Part shown: positions 38,560 to 47,359 of the stretch, piece after piece
How the letters are laid out: each line of letters starts with the position of its first letter
Numbering within the stretch: the first letter of the stretch is position 1
NCBI RefSeq assembly: GCF_028553765.1
Contig: NZ_CP067134.1
Span: 2,151,001-2,215,000, forward strand
From: Paracoccus stylophorae
Lineage (GTDB): Bacteria > Pseudomonadota > Alphaproteobacteria > Rhodobacterales > Rhodobacteraceae
Length of the DNA stretch: 64,000 nt
Direction of reading: 5' to 3'
The notes under the pieces: generated by a model
Told to the model about the DNA's origin: nothing
Database searches by the model: none
What the model saw: the letters and a program-made list of their open reading frames with translations, nothing else
Program-made: the position numbers and the translations under genes

Positions 38560-40887
38560 TTATCTCCTTCCTGCCAGCATGGCGCCAGTCCGGTGTTGCC
38601 TGACTAATTCGTCGCGCACCAGCCCGCGCATGGCGCGCTCCGTCTCGGCGCTGATCTGCCGGGCAAGGTCTGCGTTGGCCTCGGGGGTGCCGCCGCTGGC
38701 GTTCACGTTGATGGTCGGCGACATGGTGATGTTCTGGACGTTCGCAGCGCCGCTGTGCGAGTCGCTGGCGGCCTTCGTGATCTGGCCGGTAGCACCGACT
38801 AGGCCACCGGCGGAATAGCCGCGTAGCGCGCTCCTATGCAGCGCCTCAAGGTTGTCCGCTCCGACACGCTTCACAACCTCTTGGGGCATAACATACTCGC
38901 CCGCATGGACGATCCCCGCCGGCTCGAATTTGCCGCCCGGCCCGGTGTAGCCGCCTTCGGCAAAACCCGGCGGGGGTGCCAGCAGCGCGCCCAGCGCCGA
39001 CATGCCGGGCAGGCTGGACGCCACGCGCAGAATCTGGTTCCGAACGATGGCGCGCGCCAGATCGACCAGCGCCCGCTTGAACGTATCGGCGCCATCCGTC
39101 GCGGCCATGAACAGATCAGCGGTCGCCTCTGCGCCGTCGCGGGCGTTGTCCTGCAGCCGCCGGATGCGGTCGGCGGCTTCCTCGGCAGCGGCACCGGCTT
39201 TGACATAGGTGCCGGCCAGCCCGTCGATCTCGGCTTCCAGTTCGGGCGTGATCGTCTTGCCGGCCTGTTGGGCCGCATGCAGCAATTCCGCCTTGGCGCG
39301 GGCGAAGTCCATTGCCTCTGCCAGCTCGCGCTCACCGGATGCAGCGGCGACGATCTCGGCCGTTTCGATCTGTAGCGCCTGCGTGCGCTGCCGGACCTGC
39401 TCGACTTCGCGGGCGTAGTCATCGGGCCGGGGCGCAGATCGGCCACCACCGCCGCCACCACCAGAACGCCCGCGTCTGCCACCGCCGCCGCCTGTCGATT
39501 TGGGCGGGGCGGCGGGAAAGTCTGCGATGCTGACCGGCGCGGTCGGCGTCGGCTTGGGCGGGGCCTCATAGCCGGTGATGGGCTTGCCGGCATCGCTCAT
39601 ATCGTGAACGACAGTGCCGTCCGGTCGGATGCCGCTGACATACCGGGGCAACGCTGCCGCCTCGGCCCGGATCGCGGCCAGTTCCGCGCGCACCTCGCGC
39701 AGCCGGGCGATGGCCTCGGAATTGTCGAACCCAAGTTCGCTGTTGTTCTCGATCTGCGCTTGAAGGTTCTGCACCTCGCGTTCCAGCCCGGCGATCTTCT
39801 GTTCGGCCTCGCGCACATCAGGATTCAGAAACTGGCCGCCCTCGGTGATCCCAAGCGCGTCATTCAGGTCCGCGAACCCCTGCGCGTCGGCCAGCGCCCG
39901 CAGCCAGGACGAAACCGCGTCCTCTGCGTCGCCGAAGGCGTCGGCGATGCGCTGCACCTCGGCGACAAGGCCGCTGGCGTCGAAGCCATCCACCGCGTCG
40001 GCGACCTCGCCAAGCATTCGGGCGAGGGATGCCGATGCGCCGGACGCCTGATCAAAATCACCGGCGGCGCTGACAAGGCTGTTGCCGATCCGGGTCATGG
40101 CAGCCGCGACGGTCGATTGCGCGTTCGCGGCCTGTTCGCGCAGATCGGCAGAACCGACCTCGAAGGCGCGGAAGAACGCCGTGCTGGACACCTGCCCGTC
40201 ATTCACCAGCCGGCGCAGTTCGGCCACGCTGCCGCCCGCCTCTTTCAGCCCGCGCGCCACGGCCTGCGCGATGGTCGGCGTTCCTTCTAAGATGCTGTTG
40301 AATTCCTCGGCCCGGACAATGCCACCGCCAAGGGCCTGCGACAGTTGCAGCAACGCCCCGCTGGCGGCGGTCGCGTCGGTGCCGGCCACGCGCAACGCCA
40401 CCGCAACGCCATCGCTGAATCGGATCAGATCGGCGCTGGACACGCCCAATTCGTTCTGCGCCAGCGCCAGCTTGCTATACAGATCGACCAGCGAGTTGAC
40501 CGGGGCGCTGTTGCGCTGTGCCGCCTTGAAAAGCTGCTCATAGGTCTCGGCCAGTTCCGCGCCCGCCAGCCCGGCATTGCCCAAGGCGTTGCGCATCGCG
40601 GTCGCCTCGTCGGCCAGCCGGCTATATGCGCCGATCTGGCGCGACAGCGCGCTGCCGGCCAGCAGCCCGCCGCCCAGGCGCAGCATGTTCGGCAGGCCGG
40701 CGAACGCGCGCTGCATCCGCGCCCCCACGCTATCATAGGCTTGGCCGATCCGCCGGGCGTTGTCGCGGGCGGTGCGCTCCATCTGGCCTGCGGCCCGGCG
40801 CTGCGCCTCGTTCGCCTTCTGAAGCCCGCGCTCCAACTTGGTGATGCGGGCCTCGACATCGACCACAAGGCCGGAAAGTTCGCTCAT
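38560..40887 (-). CDS. phage tail tape measure protein
   Basis: 775 residues, setting siphophage tail length and helping genome ejection. The N-terminal tape-measure domain is clear ([73 protein letters not shown]). A coiled-coil region follows near 360-400, then a Gly/Pro/Ser linker near 470-490 and a second helical part. The length would give a tail of roughly 115 nm by the usual 1.5 Å per residue rule. It lies directly downstream of the terminase large subunit, an unusual position. Confidence 0.9.
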   Translation of the reverse strand: MSELSGLVVDVEARITKLERGLQKANEAQRRAAGQMERTARDNARRIGQAYDSVGARMQRAFAGLPNMLRLGGGLLAGSALSRQIGAYSRLADEATAMRNALGNAGLAGAELAETYEQLFKAAQRNSAPVNSLVDLYSKLALAQNELGVSSADLIRFSDGVAVALRVAGTDATAASGALLQLSQALGGGIVRAEEFNSILEGTPTIAQAVARGLKEAGGSVAELRRLVNDGQVSSTAFFRAFEVGSADLREQAANAQSTVAAAMTRIGNSLVSAAGDFDQASGASASLARMLGEVADAVDGFDASGLVAEVQRIADAFGDAEDAVSSWLRALADAQGFADLNDALGITEGGQFLNPDVREAEQKIAGLEREVQNLQAQIENNSELGFDNSEAIARLREVRAELAAIRAEAAALPRYVSGIRPDGTVVHDMSDAGKPITGYEAPPKPTPTAPVSIADFPAAPPKSTGGGGGRRGRSGGGGGGGRSAPRPDDYAREVEQVRQRTQALQIETAEIVAAASGERELAEAMDFARAKAELLHAAQQAGKTITPELEAEIDGLAGTYVKAGAAAEEAADRIRRLQDNARDGAEATADLFMAATDGADTFKRALVDLARAIVRNQILRVASSLPGMSALGALLAPPPGFAEGGYTGPGGKFEPAGIVHAGEYVMPQEVVKRVGADNLEALHRSALRGYSAGGLVGATGQITKAASDSHSGAANVQNITMSPTINVNASGGTPEANADLARQISAETERAMRGLVRDELVRQHRTGAMLAGRR

Positions 40888-40897
40888 TTTTCGTTCT

Positions 40898-40910
40898 CAC
40901 TCGTTACAAA
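40898..40910 (-). promoter_or_regulatory. ACTCG box before the tape measure gene
   Basis: CACTCGTTACAAA on the plus strand (TTTGTAACGAGTG in the sense of the gene), 11 bases before the tape measure start and overlapping the terminase stop codon. The same box, with two variable bases, precedes the connector gene (44465), the portal gene (50416) and the integrase (52062). Confidence 0.4.
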
Positions 40911-42553
40911 ATTAGCAACCCGGCAACATCCGGGTCGTCATATCTGGATTTCGTCTCATGGGCGCTCACGGCGCGGGATACGGCCATCGCGGACGCAACG
41001 GCGGCGTCGATCCGGCTGTTCGCGCGGGCCTTGTGCATGCGAACCAGCCCGGTCGTCGGGTTGCGGCTGGTCACGACATTCTCGAAATGCTGGCGCATCA
41101 CTGGGTCGCCGTTGTGGCGGATCAGCCGCCCGGTCACGATCCGCTCAAGCTGACCGGCAGCAACGCCCATCGGCAGCACCCGCTGCGGGAAGCCGAAGAC
41201 GGGCAACCCATCGTCATGCAGCCGCTGCATCATCAAGGCGGCAAGATGCGGGTCCACCGCGATCTCCTGCACGTCGAAGGTCGCGCACAGGTCGCGAATG
41301 TGGTCCTCGACCATGCCGTTGTCGATGATCGGGCCGGGGCAGACCTCTATCAACCCCTCGTCGCGCCACCGCTCATAGGGCGCTCCGTCACGGTCGCCAC
41401 GCTGGCGCAGGTTCTCGCCCGGCACGAAAGCGCGCGACCTCAACGTGATCTGCCCATCGTCGTGCCGGAAGCAGATGGCCACGGCGGTCAGGTCGCCCGA
41501 AACGGACAGGTCCACGCCGACATAGGCCGGCAGCGTCTCCAGGTCGGCATCGCCATCTTCCAACGCGCGCTGGTCGTAAATGTCCAGATCGAACAGCGGG
41601 TCGCGGCTGTTGGCCTGCCAGATATTCAGGTTGAATTGCTTGAAGGACGCCAGTTCGGCGGGGTTGCCTTCCGCCTCCTTCGCCAGCGCCCGCAGCCCGG
41701 CCAGCGACGGAAAGCCATAGGCCAGACCGGGATTGCAGCGATGCCAGACGGCTTCGTCCTGCCAGTCTGCATCCGGTTCGGCGGCGAACAGAACCGGAAG
41801 GAATTCGTCGTTCTCGATCTCGCCCGATGCCACGCGGCGCGCATAGTCGAATTGATCGGCGGCAAGCCCTTCCGATCCGCGACCGGCGGTCGTGGCGATC
41901 ACCATCAGCGTGTCATCCAACTTAGCCTGCCCGCTCTTGATGGCCTCCCACAGATCGCGCCCGCGCCATGCGTGAACCTCGTCAATGAGCGTGAAGGATG
42001 GCGTCAGCCCGTGGGCGGCACCGCCATCGCTGGCAAGGGCGGTCAAGGTCGATCCGTTCTTTCCGAAGGTGATCTGCTTCTTGCTGTTGAACGCATCGCG
42101 GATCGTCACCGCCTTCATCAGCCGCTTGTCCTCGCGGATGATGTTCGCGGCCTCGCGAAACCCGATGCTTGCCTGTTCACGGTCGCAGGCGGCGAAGACC
42201 ACCTGCCCGGCGGGCCGCGTCTCGGGGCCGAACAGATGCAGCAGCGCCAGCGCAGCGGCCAGGCTGGTCTTGCGGTTGCCACGGGGCAGCATCAGGAACA
42301 CGGTCTTGACGATGCGCGACCCGTCAGCGTGGCGCGGCCCGTAGATGCGCCTGACGATGCGTTCCTGCCAGTCGCAAAGCTGGAAGGCGCGCGGATGGCT
42401 GTTGGTGTTCGCTGCCGCCGGGGCCGCGTTGGTGTTGTCGGCGTTCGGGTGGCGCAGCCGGCGCAGAAATTCCACCGCGCGCTCGCCATGCCCAAGGGGG
42501 TCGGGGATAGGGCTGCCGTCATAGATCCATTCGGGAAACGTGCTGGCCATCAC
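40904..42553 (-). CDS. phage terminase large subunit
   Basis: 549-residue packaging motor and nuclease of the HK97/P27-associated type. The ATPase part has a Walker A variant LPRGNRKTSLAAALAL, Walker B FTLIDEVHAW and the coupling motif VIATTAGRGSEG. The RNase-H-like nuclease shows its metal Asp in VGVDLSVSGDLTAVAI and later EIAVDPHLAALMM and NSRIDAAVASAMAVS. It overlaps the small-subunit gene by four bases. Confidence 0.94.
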   Translation of the reverse strand: MMASTFPEWIYDGSPIPDPLGHGERAVEFLRRLRHPNADNTNAAPAAANTNSHPRAFQLCDWQERIVRRIYGPRHADGSRIVKTVFLMLPRGNRKTSLAAALALLHLFGPETRPAGQVVFAACDREQASIGFREAANIIREDKRLMKAVTIRDAFNSKKQITFGKNGSTLTALASDGGAAHGLTPSFTLIDEVHAWRGRDLWEAIKSGQAKLDDTLMVIATTAGRGSEGLAADQFDYARRVASGEIENDEFLPVLFAAEPDADWQDEAVWHRCNPGLAYGFPSLAGLRALAKEAEGNPAELASFKQFNLNIWQANSRDPLFDLDIYDQRALEDGDADLETLPAYVGVDLSVSGDLTAVAICFRHDDGQITLRSRAFVPGENLRQRGDRDGAPYERWRDEGLIEVCPGPIIDNGMVEDHIRDLCATFDVQEIAVDPHLAALMMQRLHDDGLPVFGFPQRVLPMGVAAGQLERIVTGRLIRHNGDPVMRQHFENVVTSRNPTTGLVRMHKARANSRIDAAVASAMAVSRAVSAHETKSRYDDPDVAGLLIL

Positions 42554-42945
42554 CGCACCGCCAGCGGGTCATCGCCGTCATCTTCATCGGCGTCCTTGTC
42601 CAGCAGCCGTGCCCGGCTGGACGGGTCCAGCCCCAGGGACGCCGACAGCCGGGCAGCGGTCAGCATAGCGGCGTTCTGGGTGCGCAGCCATTTCGCCATG
42701 TCCTCACCCTTCTGCCTGCGCCGGAGCTCTGCCTCCACGATCAGACCGCGCGCCACGCAATACGCCTCCACGAAACCCAGATCGGCCTGACAGATCAGCC
42801 CGCGCCGGATCAGCATGGGCAACACGCGGTCCCATTCCTTCGCCGCGAAGGGCGTCAGATGCTTGGGCACCGGCGGCTTGCGCTTGATGGCGTCAGGATC
42901 GCGGCCCGCAGGGGTCTTCACGCCGCGCAGATGGGTCGCAGACAT
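42550..42945 (-). CDS. phage terminase small subunit, P27 type
   Basis: 131 residues. The pattern RKPPVPKHLTPFAAKEWDRVLPMLIRRGLICQADLGFVEAYCVA is typical of P27-family small terminases, which recognise the packaging site. The acidic C-terminus is DKDADEDDGDDP. ATG at 42945 shares one base with the stop of the head closure gene (TGATG), and its stop overlaps the terminase large-subunit start. Confidence 0.88.
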   Translation of the reverse strand: MSATHLRGVKTPAGRDPDAIKRKPPVPKHLTPFAAKEWDRVLPMLIRRGLICQADLGFVEAYCVARGLIVEAELRRRQKGEDMAKWLRTQNAAMLTAARLSASLGLDPSSRARLLDKDADEDDGDDPLAVR

Positions 42946-43262
42946 CAGCCCACGGCCTCGCACCGGATTTCCAGCCCGCGTCTGCGCCCGATCTCTTGCA
43001 GCCCGACGATGTTCCACGCGCGGCCCGCATAGGTCAGCCGGTCGGCGGTCGTGATCGTCTGCACCGGCCAGCGGATCAGGAACACGGCGCGGTTCTTGTC
43101 GCCCACGATCTGGTTCAACAGGAATTCGTCGGTGCTGGCCTCCTTGACCTCGGCGCGGGTCGTCAGGATCGGCAACCAACGCTGCCGGGCGGTGCCGTTG
43201 TCGTTGACCAGCAGTTCCAGCCGCTCGATCTGGATGCGCGCCTGTAGCTTGCCGGCCCTCAT
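42945..43262 (-). CDS. phage head closure protein (head-tail adaptor)
   Basis: 105 residues of the SPP1 gp16/HK97 gp7-like head closure family: QARIQIERLELLVNDNGTARQRWLPILTTRAEVKEAS and IRWPVQTITTADRLTYAGRAWNIVGLQEIGRRRGLEI. ATG at 43262 overlaps the DUF3168 stop. It seals the filled head and joins the tail. Confidence 0.85.
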   Translation of the reverse strand: MRAGKLQARIQIERLELLVNDNGTARQRWLPILTTRAEVKEASTDEFLLNQIVGDKNRAVFLIRWPVQTITTADRLTYAGRAWNIVGLQEIGRRRGLEIRCEAVG

Positions 43263-43678
43263 TGATCCCTCCACCGGATCGTGGCGCGCAAGGCGACGGT
43301 GCCGAAACTGGCATTGGCGACAGCGCCGGCCTGATCCACCCAGGTCAGGTGCGGGCGCTGCCATTCGTCTATCTCGAAACCCTCGGCCTCGGGCGCGTCG
43401 ATCAGCGCCATGAAGACCCCAGCCGCGATGCCTTCGCCCGTGCCCGACCCATCGGCGTCGGCCCAGACATGCAGCATGGCCGAAACCTCGGCCACGATCT
43501 GCCCACCGGCAGCACGACCCAGGATTTCGGTGCGGGCCGGCGACAGGATGATGCTGGGGAATTCCGACGGTCGCCTGTCACCGGCGCGGATGCGCTCGGG
43601 CAGCACCGATGCGGAAATGAACGGATCGGCCAGCAGGCGGGCGCGGACTGCCTGTTGCAGGGCGAGGGACGGGATCAT
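43259..43678 (-). CDS. DUF3168 tail-completion-like protein
   Basis: 139 residues matching DUF3168 (SLALQQAVRARLLADPFI at the N-terminus, VWADADGSGTGEGIAAGVFMAL, and a beta-rich end with TVALRATIRW). These proteins correspond to tail terminator/tail completion proteins of siphophages. It overlaps both neighbouring genes by four bases. Confidence 0.85.
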   Translation of the reverse strand: MIPSLALQQAVRARLLADPFISASVLPERIRAGDRRPSEFPSIILSPARTEILGRAAGGQIVAEVSAMLHVWADADGSGTGEGIAAGVFMALIDAPEAEGFEIDEWQRPHLTWVDQAGAVANASFGTVALRATIRWRDQ

Positions 43679-44136
43679 GCCGACGCCTCCTTGATGGCTT
43701 TGCGGATCGCGCGGTTGATCCGGCGCTGGACGCGGGCGCGGTTCAAGCGCCAGCTAGGCAACAGGAACGGCTGCGGGTCGGTGCCGGGGTGCTGTGTGCC
43801 CGCGAACAGCCCGCCATTGACGTGCGGATCGGTGCCAAATTCGATCAGATGCGCATGGCGCACATCGGGCGCACCGGCCGTCACAGCACCCTGCAAATCG
43901 TGCAACTTGCGCCGCCCATCAGTGCCGTATGCGGGCGTCGTCTGGCCGGGGCCTGTCGCCTCGATCGACCGGATCAGATCGCCATCGTCCCGGCTCGCTT
44001 CGGCCAGCGTCTTCGCGTCGGCGGCGATCTCGTTCACGGATTTCTGGATGGCCGGCTGGACCTTGGCGACGATCTCGGCCGGAAGGGCAGCAAGGCGGCG
44101 GGCCAGCGCATCGCTGGATCGGCGGGTGATGCTCAC
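43675..44136 (-). CDS. HK97 gp10-like phage protein
   Basis: 153 residues of the HK97 gp10 type connector/tail-joining family. It has an N-terminal helix (LARRLAALPAEIVAKVQPAIQKSVNEIAADAKTLA), then the family's DLIRSIEA, HAHLIEFGT and PFLLPSWRLNR blocks. It overlaps the connector gene upstream and the DUF3168 gene downstream. Confidence 0.87.
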   Translation of the reverse strand: MSITRRSSDALARRLAALPAEIVAKVQPAIQKSVNEIAADAKTLAEASRDDGDLIRSIEATGPGQTTPAYGTDGRRKLHDLQGAVTAGAPDVRHAHLIEFGTDPHVNGGLFAGTQHPGTDPQPFLLPSWRLNRARVQRRINRAIRKAIKEASA

Positions 44137-44456
44137 GGCGTCACCTCGTCCTCGGCAGGCTCCACGGGCGCGACATAGCCGGTGATGCGGTCTTTCAGCG
44201 GCGACAGCAAATCAAGGACGCCGAAGGGCAACATATACTGATTGCTGAATGTGATGGCCTCGCGGGTCTCATACATCTGCGCCACCAGCAGCAACGCGGC
44301 CTGCGCCATCAGGGCGTTGTCGGGGTCGAAGGGCTGGCCGGTATAGGCGCTGATCCACATGGCGCTGACGTTGCCGTAGTGGGTCAGAATCTGGTCGTCT
44401 TGATCGTGGTCGATCACAAGATGCGCCCGGATCAGGGACAGCGGAAGGGCAGGCAT
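44133..44456 (-). CDS. phage gp6-like head-tail connector
   Basis: 107 residues of the HK97 gp6-like adaptor family that docks below the portal: LIRAHLVIDHDQDDQILTHYGNVSAMWISAYTGQPF and ALMAQAALLLVAQMYETRE. The ATG at 44456 is preferred over an upstream codon because it aligns with the family start. An ACTCG box lies just upstream, and this gene heads the connector-terminase run of overlapping genes. Confidence 0.82.
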   Translation of the reverse strand: MPALPLSLIRAHLVIDHDQDDQILTHYGNVSAMWISAYTGQPFDPDNALMAQAALLLVAQMYETREAITFSNQYMLPFGVLDLLSPLKDRITGYVAPVEPAEDEVTP

Positions 44457-44682
44457 ATCGGGGTCACTCGCAACAAAAAACTGGTATAGTTGCAAAAATA
44501 TCACACTCAGGCGTATTCCGCCAGATGGAAACTTATTTCATGGGTATCTTGTGCGCGCCTCACCACGCCGGTCCTGTCTGACGCCTCAAAGTCCGAGACC
44601 ACCCCGGCATCAGTAAGTGGTGTCTTGACGGCAGACTAATTTTCGGCAGAGTTAAAGCAGGCGGTCCTAAACAGAGGTGAAT

Positions 44683-45624
44683 ATGACCGAAAATCCAATC
44701 AAGGTAAACGTCAATATTCCGGGCGGGGCTATCGATAAAGCAACCGCTGACTTAATGCTCAAGGCGTTTGGTGGTAGTGCCGAAGAGGCAGGCGGATTAG
44801 TCGGCGATGTTATTGGAGTGCTCAGAGATCAAGTCAGCGCGTTCAGATTCAACAATCGTCGGCGAATAGCCAACCGAACACGCGCGAGGCTAATTGAACA
44901 AGGTATTTCAACCGAAGATGCGTTACCGCTCCCCAATCGTGAGATTGGTCCCGTCCTTGAAGGTATCTCCGACGTGGATCAGCCAGCTTTATCAGATCTA
45001 TGGTCGGGTTTAATTGCATCTGCTCTAAATCCGAATACGAATTTAACAGCAGATCGATCTTTTACTGGCACTATCAACCTGTTAAGTGAAGTTGATGCTC
45101 TCGTTTTTACTTTGCTGATTAATAGCAAAAAGATGCTTTCTTTAGTAGAAGAATATGCTCCAAAGACATCTCCATCCATTCAGAGCTTTGATGATAGGTG
45201 GCATGAGAAGACAGCAACGGTCAGCAATGAGGGCAGAAAGAAGTTATTCGATAGAATACAGCCAGCATGTTTATATTTTAACAATGCACTGGATCAAATT
45301 AGCCCCGAACAATTGAGCGCGTCTCTTGATAATCTTATCAGGCTAGGTGTGGTGACTTACGGCCCGGACAAGGCCACTGCTAGTCGTTTAGCAGCGTTCA
45401 GCACATCGATATCGAGAGAGAGACCAGAACATATAATCGGAAGAATATTAGAAGAATTACAGAAGCCGGGCAAGCTGCGCGACCGATGGAAAGAATACCC
45501 TATTGAGCGGGCTACCGGACGCTTGCCGAAATTTAACATTCACGCGACTGATTGGGGCGAAAGACTGGCGGCGGCATGTATGATTGAATTGCCGAAAGAG
45601 ATACAAGATACTATTGTTACTTGA
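44683..45624 (+). CDS. Abi-alpha (DUF4393) family protein, putative anti-phage gene
   Basis: 313 residues matching the Abi-alpha/DUF4393 family. The N-terminus has the helical FRFNNRRRIANRTRARLIEQGI, then PLPNREIGPVLEGISDVDQPALSDLWSGLIASALNP, the part that identifies the family. The C-terminal half is less conserved. Members have been linked to abortive infection. The gene is markedly AT-richer than every neighbour and lies on the opposite strand between two gene blocks of the element, the usual signs of a separately acquired cargo gene. ATG at 44683 has AGAGGTGA upstream. A possible -35 TTGACG lies about 65 bases upstream with no clear -10. Confidence 0.8.
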   Translation: MTENPIKVNVNIPGGAIDKATADLMLKAFGGSAEEAGGLVGDVIGVLRDQVSAFRFNNRRRIANRTRARLIEQGISTEDALPLPNREIGPVLEGISDVDQPALSDLWSGLIASALNPNTNLTADRSFTGTINLLSEVDALVFTLLINSKKMLSLVEEYAPKTSPSIQSFDDRWHEKTATVSNEGRKKLFDRIQPACLYFNNALDQISPEQLSASLDNLIRLGVVTYGPDKATASRLAAFSTSISRERPEHIIGRILEELQKPGKLRDRWKEYPIERATGRLPKFNIHATDWGERLAAACMIELPKEIQDTIVT

Positions 45625-45628
45625 TTTC

Positions 45629-46363
45629 CTAACCGTGCCCGCGCCTGATTGGTGGCGTGGTGATGGCGGCGGCGAAGGTCCAGCCGGAACGCAGGCGCTT
45701 GGCGATGGTCTGCTTGGCGATGCCGGTGCGCTCCGACCATTCCAGCAGGGTCAGGCGCTCGCCGTCGTGTTCATAGGTGGTTGTCGATGCTGATGGGCGG
45801 CGCTTGCGGCTGGCGGCGCTCTTGCGGGACATTACGATGTTGTAGGACGCGCGGGCCTCTGCGGCTGCATGCTGCTTGGCCTCTTGCCGTGTCAGCAGGA
45901 AGGCGCGATCCGTTGCCCAGCCGCGGTTGAGGCGGTTGTGCGCTAGTTGAAGATCAACGCCCGTGCGCTGGCACCATTCGGATGCGGTGCGCGTGGTGCC
46001 GTTGATCGTGAATTGCCGGTCGGGGAACGGGATGCGCTTGGGCTTGTCGTCGGACGCTGCCTTGCTGAAGGTCTGGCGGTTCATCTTGGTGCCGGCGATC
46101 AGGTCTTCGGGCGTGGGTGCCTGGGCGATCTTCACACGCATCCGGTCAACAAGTGCCTGCGCGTCGATCCCGGCAAGGGCGCAGACCTCGGACAGGTCTT
46201 TGCTGGGGGTCGTCAGGTAGCTGCGGGCCTCTGCGCAAACGCGCACCTTGTTGTGCGCCTCGAATTCGCCGGATGGGCCGATCAGCGCATCCTCGATGGC
46301 GGTCAGCAGGACGACCTGCCATAAGCGCTGGCGCGGGTCGGTGGCGGGTTCGCGTTCAAACAT
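45629..46363 (-). CDS. hypothetical phage protein with two NUMOD-like repeats
   Basis: 244 residues. The N-terminal half contains a helical ARSYLTTPSKDLSEVCALAGIDAQALVDRMR block often seen in phage proteins of unknown role. The C-terminal half repeats one motif twice: FTINGTTRTASEWCQRTGVDLQLAHNRLNRGW and YEHDGERLTLLEWSERTGIAKQTIAKRLRSGW, each a short strand plus helix-turn-helix, as in NUMOD/homing-endonuclease DNA-binding modules. It overlaps the HNH gene by eight bases, suggesting the two act together on DNA. Confidence 0.7.
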   Translation of the reverse strand: MFEREPATDPRQRLWQVVLLTAIEDALIGPSGEFEAHNKVRVCAEARSYLTTPSKDLSEVCALAGIDAQALVDRMRVKIAQAPTPEDLIAGTKMNRQTFSKAASDDKPKRIPFPDRQFTINGTTRTASEWCQRTGVDLQLAHNRLNRGWATDRAFLLTRQEAKQHAAAEARASYNIVMSRKSAASRKRRPSASTTTYEHDGERLTLLEWSERTGIAKQTIAKRLRSGWTFAAAITTPPIRRGHG

Positions 46364-46718
46364 CGGCCTTGGCCTCGGCCCGCTCCTGGCGCTGTTTGGC
46401 GCTGTTGTGGCAACGGGCGCACAAGGTTTGCAGGTTCGACCACGACAGCAGCAGCGCCTTGCGGCCCTTGTGGGGAACGATGTGATCGACCACCTCGCCG
46501 GGGTTTCCGCAGAATGCGCAGAACGGGTGCAGGCGCATGAATTCGGCCCGCAGCTTGCGCCATTCCACGCCGTATCCGCGCTGCGATGCCGTGGGCCTGT
46601 TCCTGTCGTGCTTGGCCTTGCGGGCGCGGGCCGCAGCGATCTGGCAGGCGCATTGCTGGCCCGCCGGAACGATCTGGCCGCAGCAACCCATCAGGCGTGG
46701 CGGGCGCGAATTAGCCAT
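46356..46718 (-). CDS. HNH endonuclease
   Basis: 120-residue HNH nuclease of the type found beside phage terminases: RRGYGVEWRKLR-like region (SQRGYGVEWRKLRAEFMRLHPFCAFCGNPGEVVDHIVPHKGR), with C-x2-C, VDHIVPH and a later LCARCHNSAKQ. In HK97-like phages it is needed for cos cleavage and packaging. Here it is about 3.4 kb upstream of the terminase genes in the transcription direction. It overlaps both neighbours. Confidence 0.9.
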   Translation of the reverse strand: MANSRPPRLMGCCGQIVPAGQQCACQIAAARARKAKHDRNRPTASQRGYGVEWRKLRAEFMRLHPFCAFCGNPGEVVDHIVPHKGRKALLLSWSNLQTLCARCHNSAKQRQERAEAKADV

Positions 46719-47355
46719 GCTGTTGCGCTTTCAGCCGGCGCAGCCCTTCGCGGTCAAATGCCGGGTCGTGGCCCTGCTCCTCGATCTGGCGCAGGCGTTC
46801 GGGCGTGTAGGTGTCCCGGTCGGTCTTGGTGGTGGTCTCGGCGGTGCCGGTCGCGCCGGGGGTCAGCTTCACCAGCCGGTCGATATGGGCGCGGAACGCC
46901 GTCTCGATCTCGGCGGGTGAAGCCGCCCACGTCTCTGTCGGCGTCCATCCCAGCCAGCCGGTCGCATACTGGAACAGTTGCGCGAAATACTCGCGCATGG
47001 GCATTGCAGCCCCCTCGTCACCGCCTTGGCTCGGCGCTTCGTCGGCGCTGTCTTCACCTGCTTGGATCAGGGCGGCTAAGATCGCCAGACAAGCCGCCTG
47101 CGCGTCAGGGACGAAACGCGACAGGGGCTTGCCGGCGATGGCGGCAAGAAGGGTTCGGGCTTCTTGCCGATCCGCAGCGGCGGCGAGGATCACCGTGCGG
47201 ATGGTCGTGAGGGATTGCGTCAGCAACCCCTCGTATGCGCCAGCGATCCCGCCGGGCATGTTCTCCAGCGTGGTCGCAGCCCGCAGCGATGCCCTGAGGG
47301 TGACGGTTCGTCCGCCATGCTCAAGGTCGATCTCATATGCGGGCTGCACCGACAT
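46711..47355 (-). CDS. tail assembly chaperone-like protein, two-part
   Basis: 214 residues. Part one (about 1-90) resembles GTA gp10-type tail chaperones: IDLEHGGRTVTLRASLRAATTLENMPGGIAGAYEGLL and a following helical segment. Part two (about 105-150, MREYFAQLFQYATGWLGWTPTETWAASPAEIETAFRAHIDR) resembles the separate small protein that follows it in such clusters. A C-terminal charged tail follows. ATG at 47355 lies four bases after the capsid stop. The domain assignment is by eye. Confidence 0.6.
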   Translation of the reverse strand: MSVQPAYEIDLEHGGRTVTLRASLRAATTLENMPGGIAGAYEGLLTQSLTTIRTVILAAAADRQEARTLLAAIAGKPLSRFVPDAQAACLAILAALIQAGEDSADEAPSQGGDEGAAMPMREYFAQLFQYATGWLGWTPTETWAASPAEIETAFRAHIDRLVKLTPGATGTAETTTKTDRDTYTPERLRQIEEQGHDPAFDREGLRRLKAQQHG

Positions 47356-47359
47356 GGGC

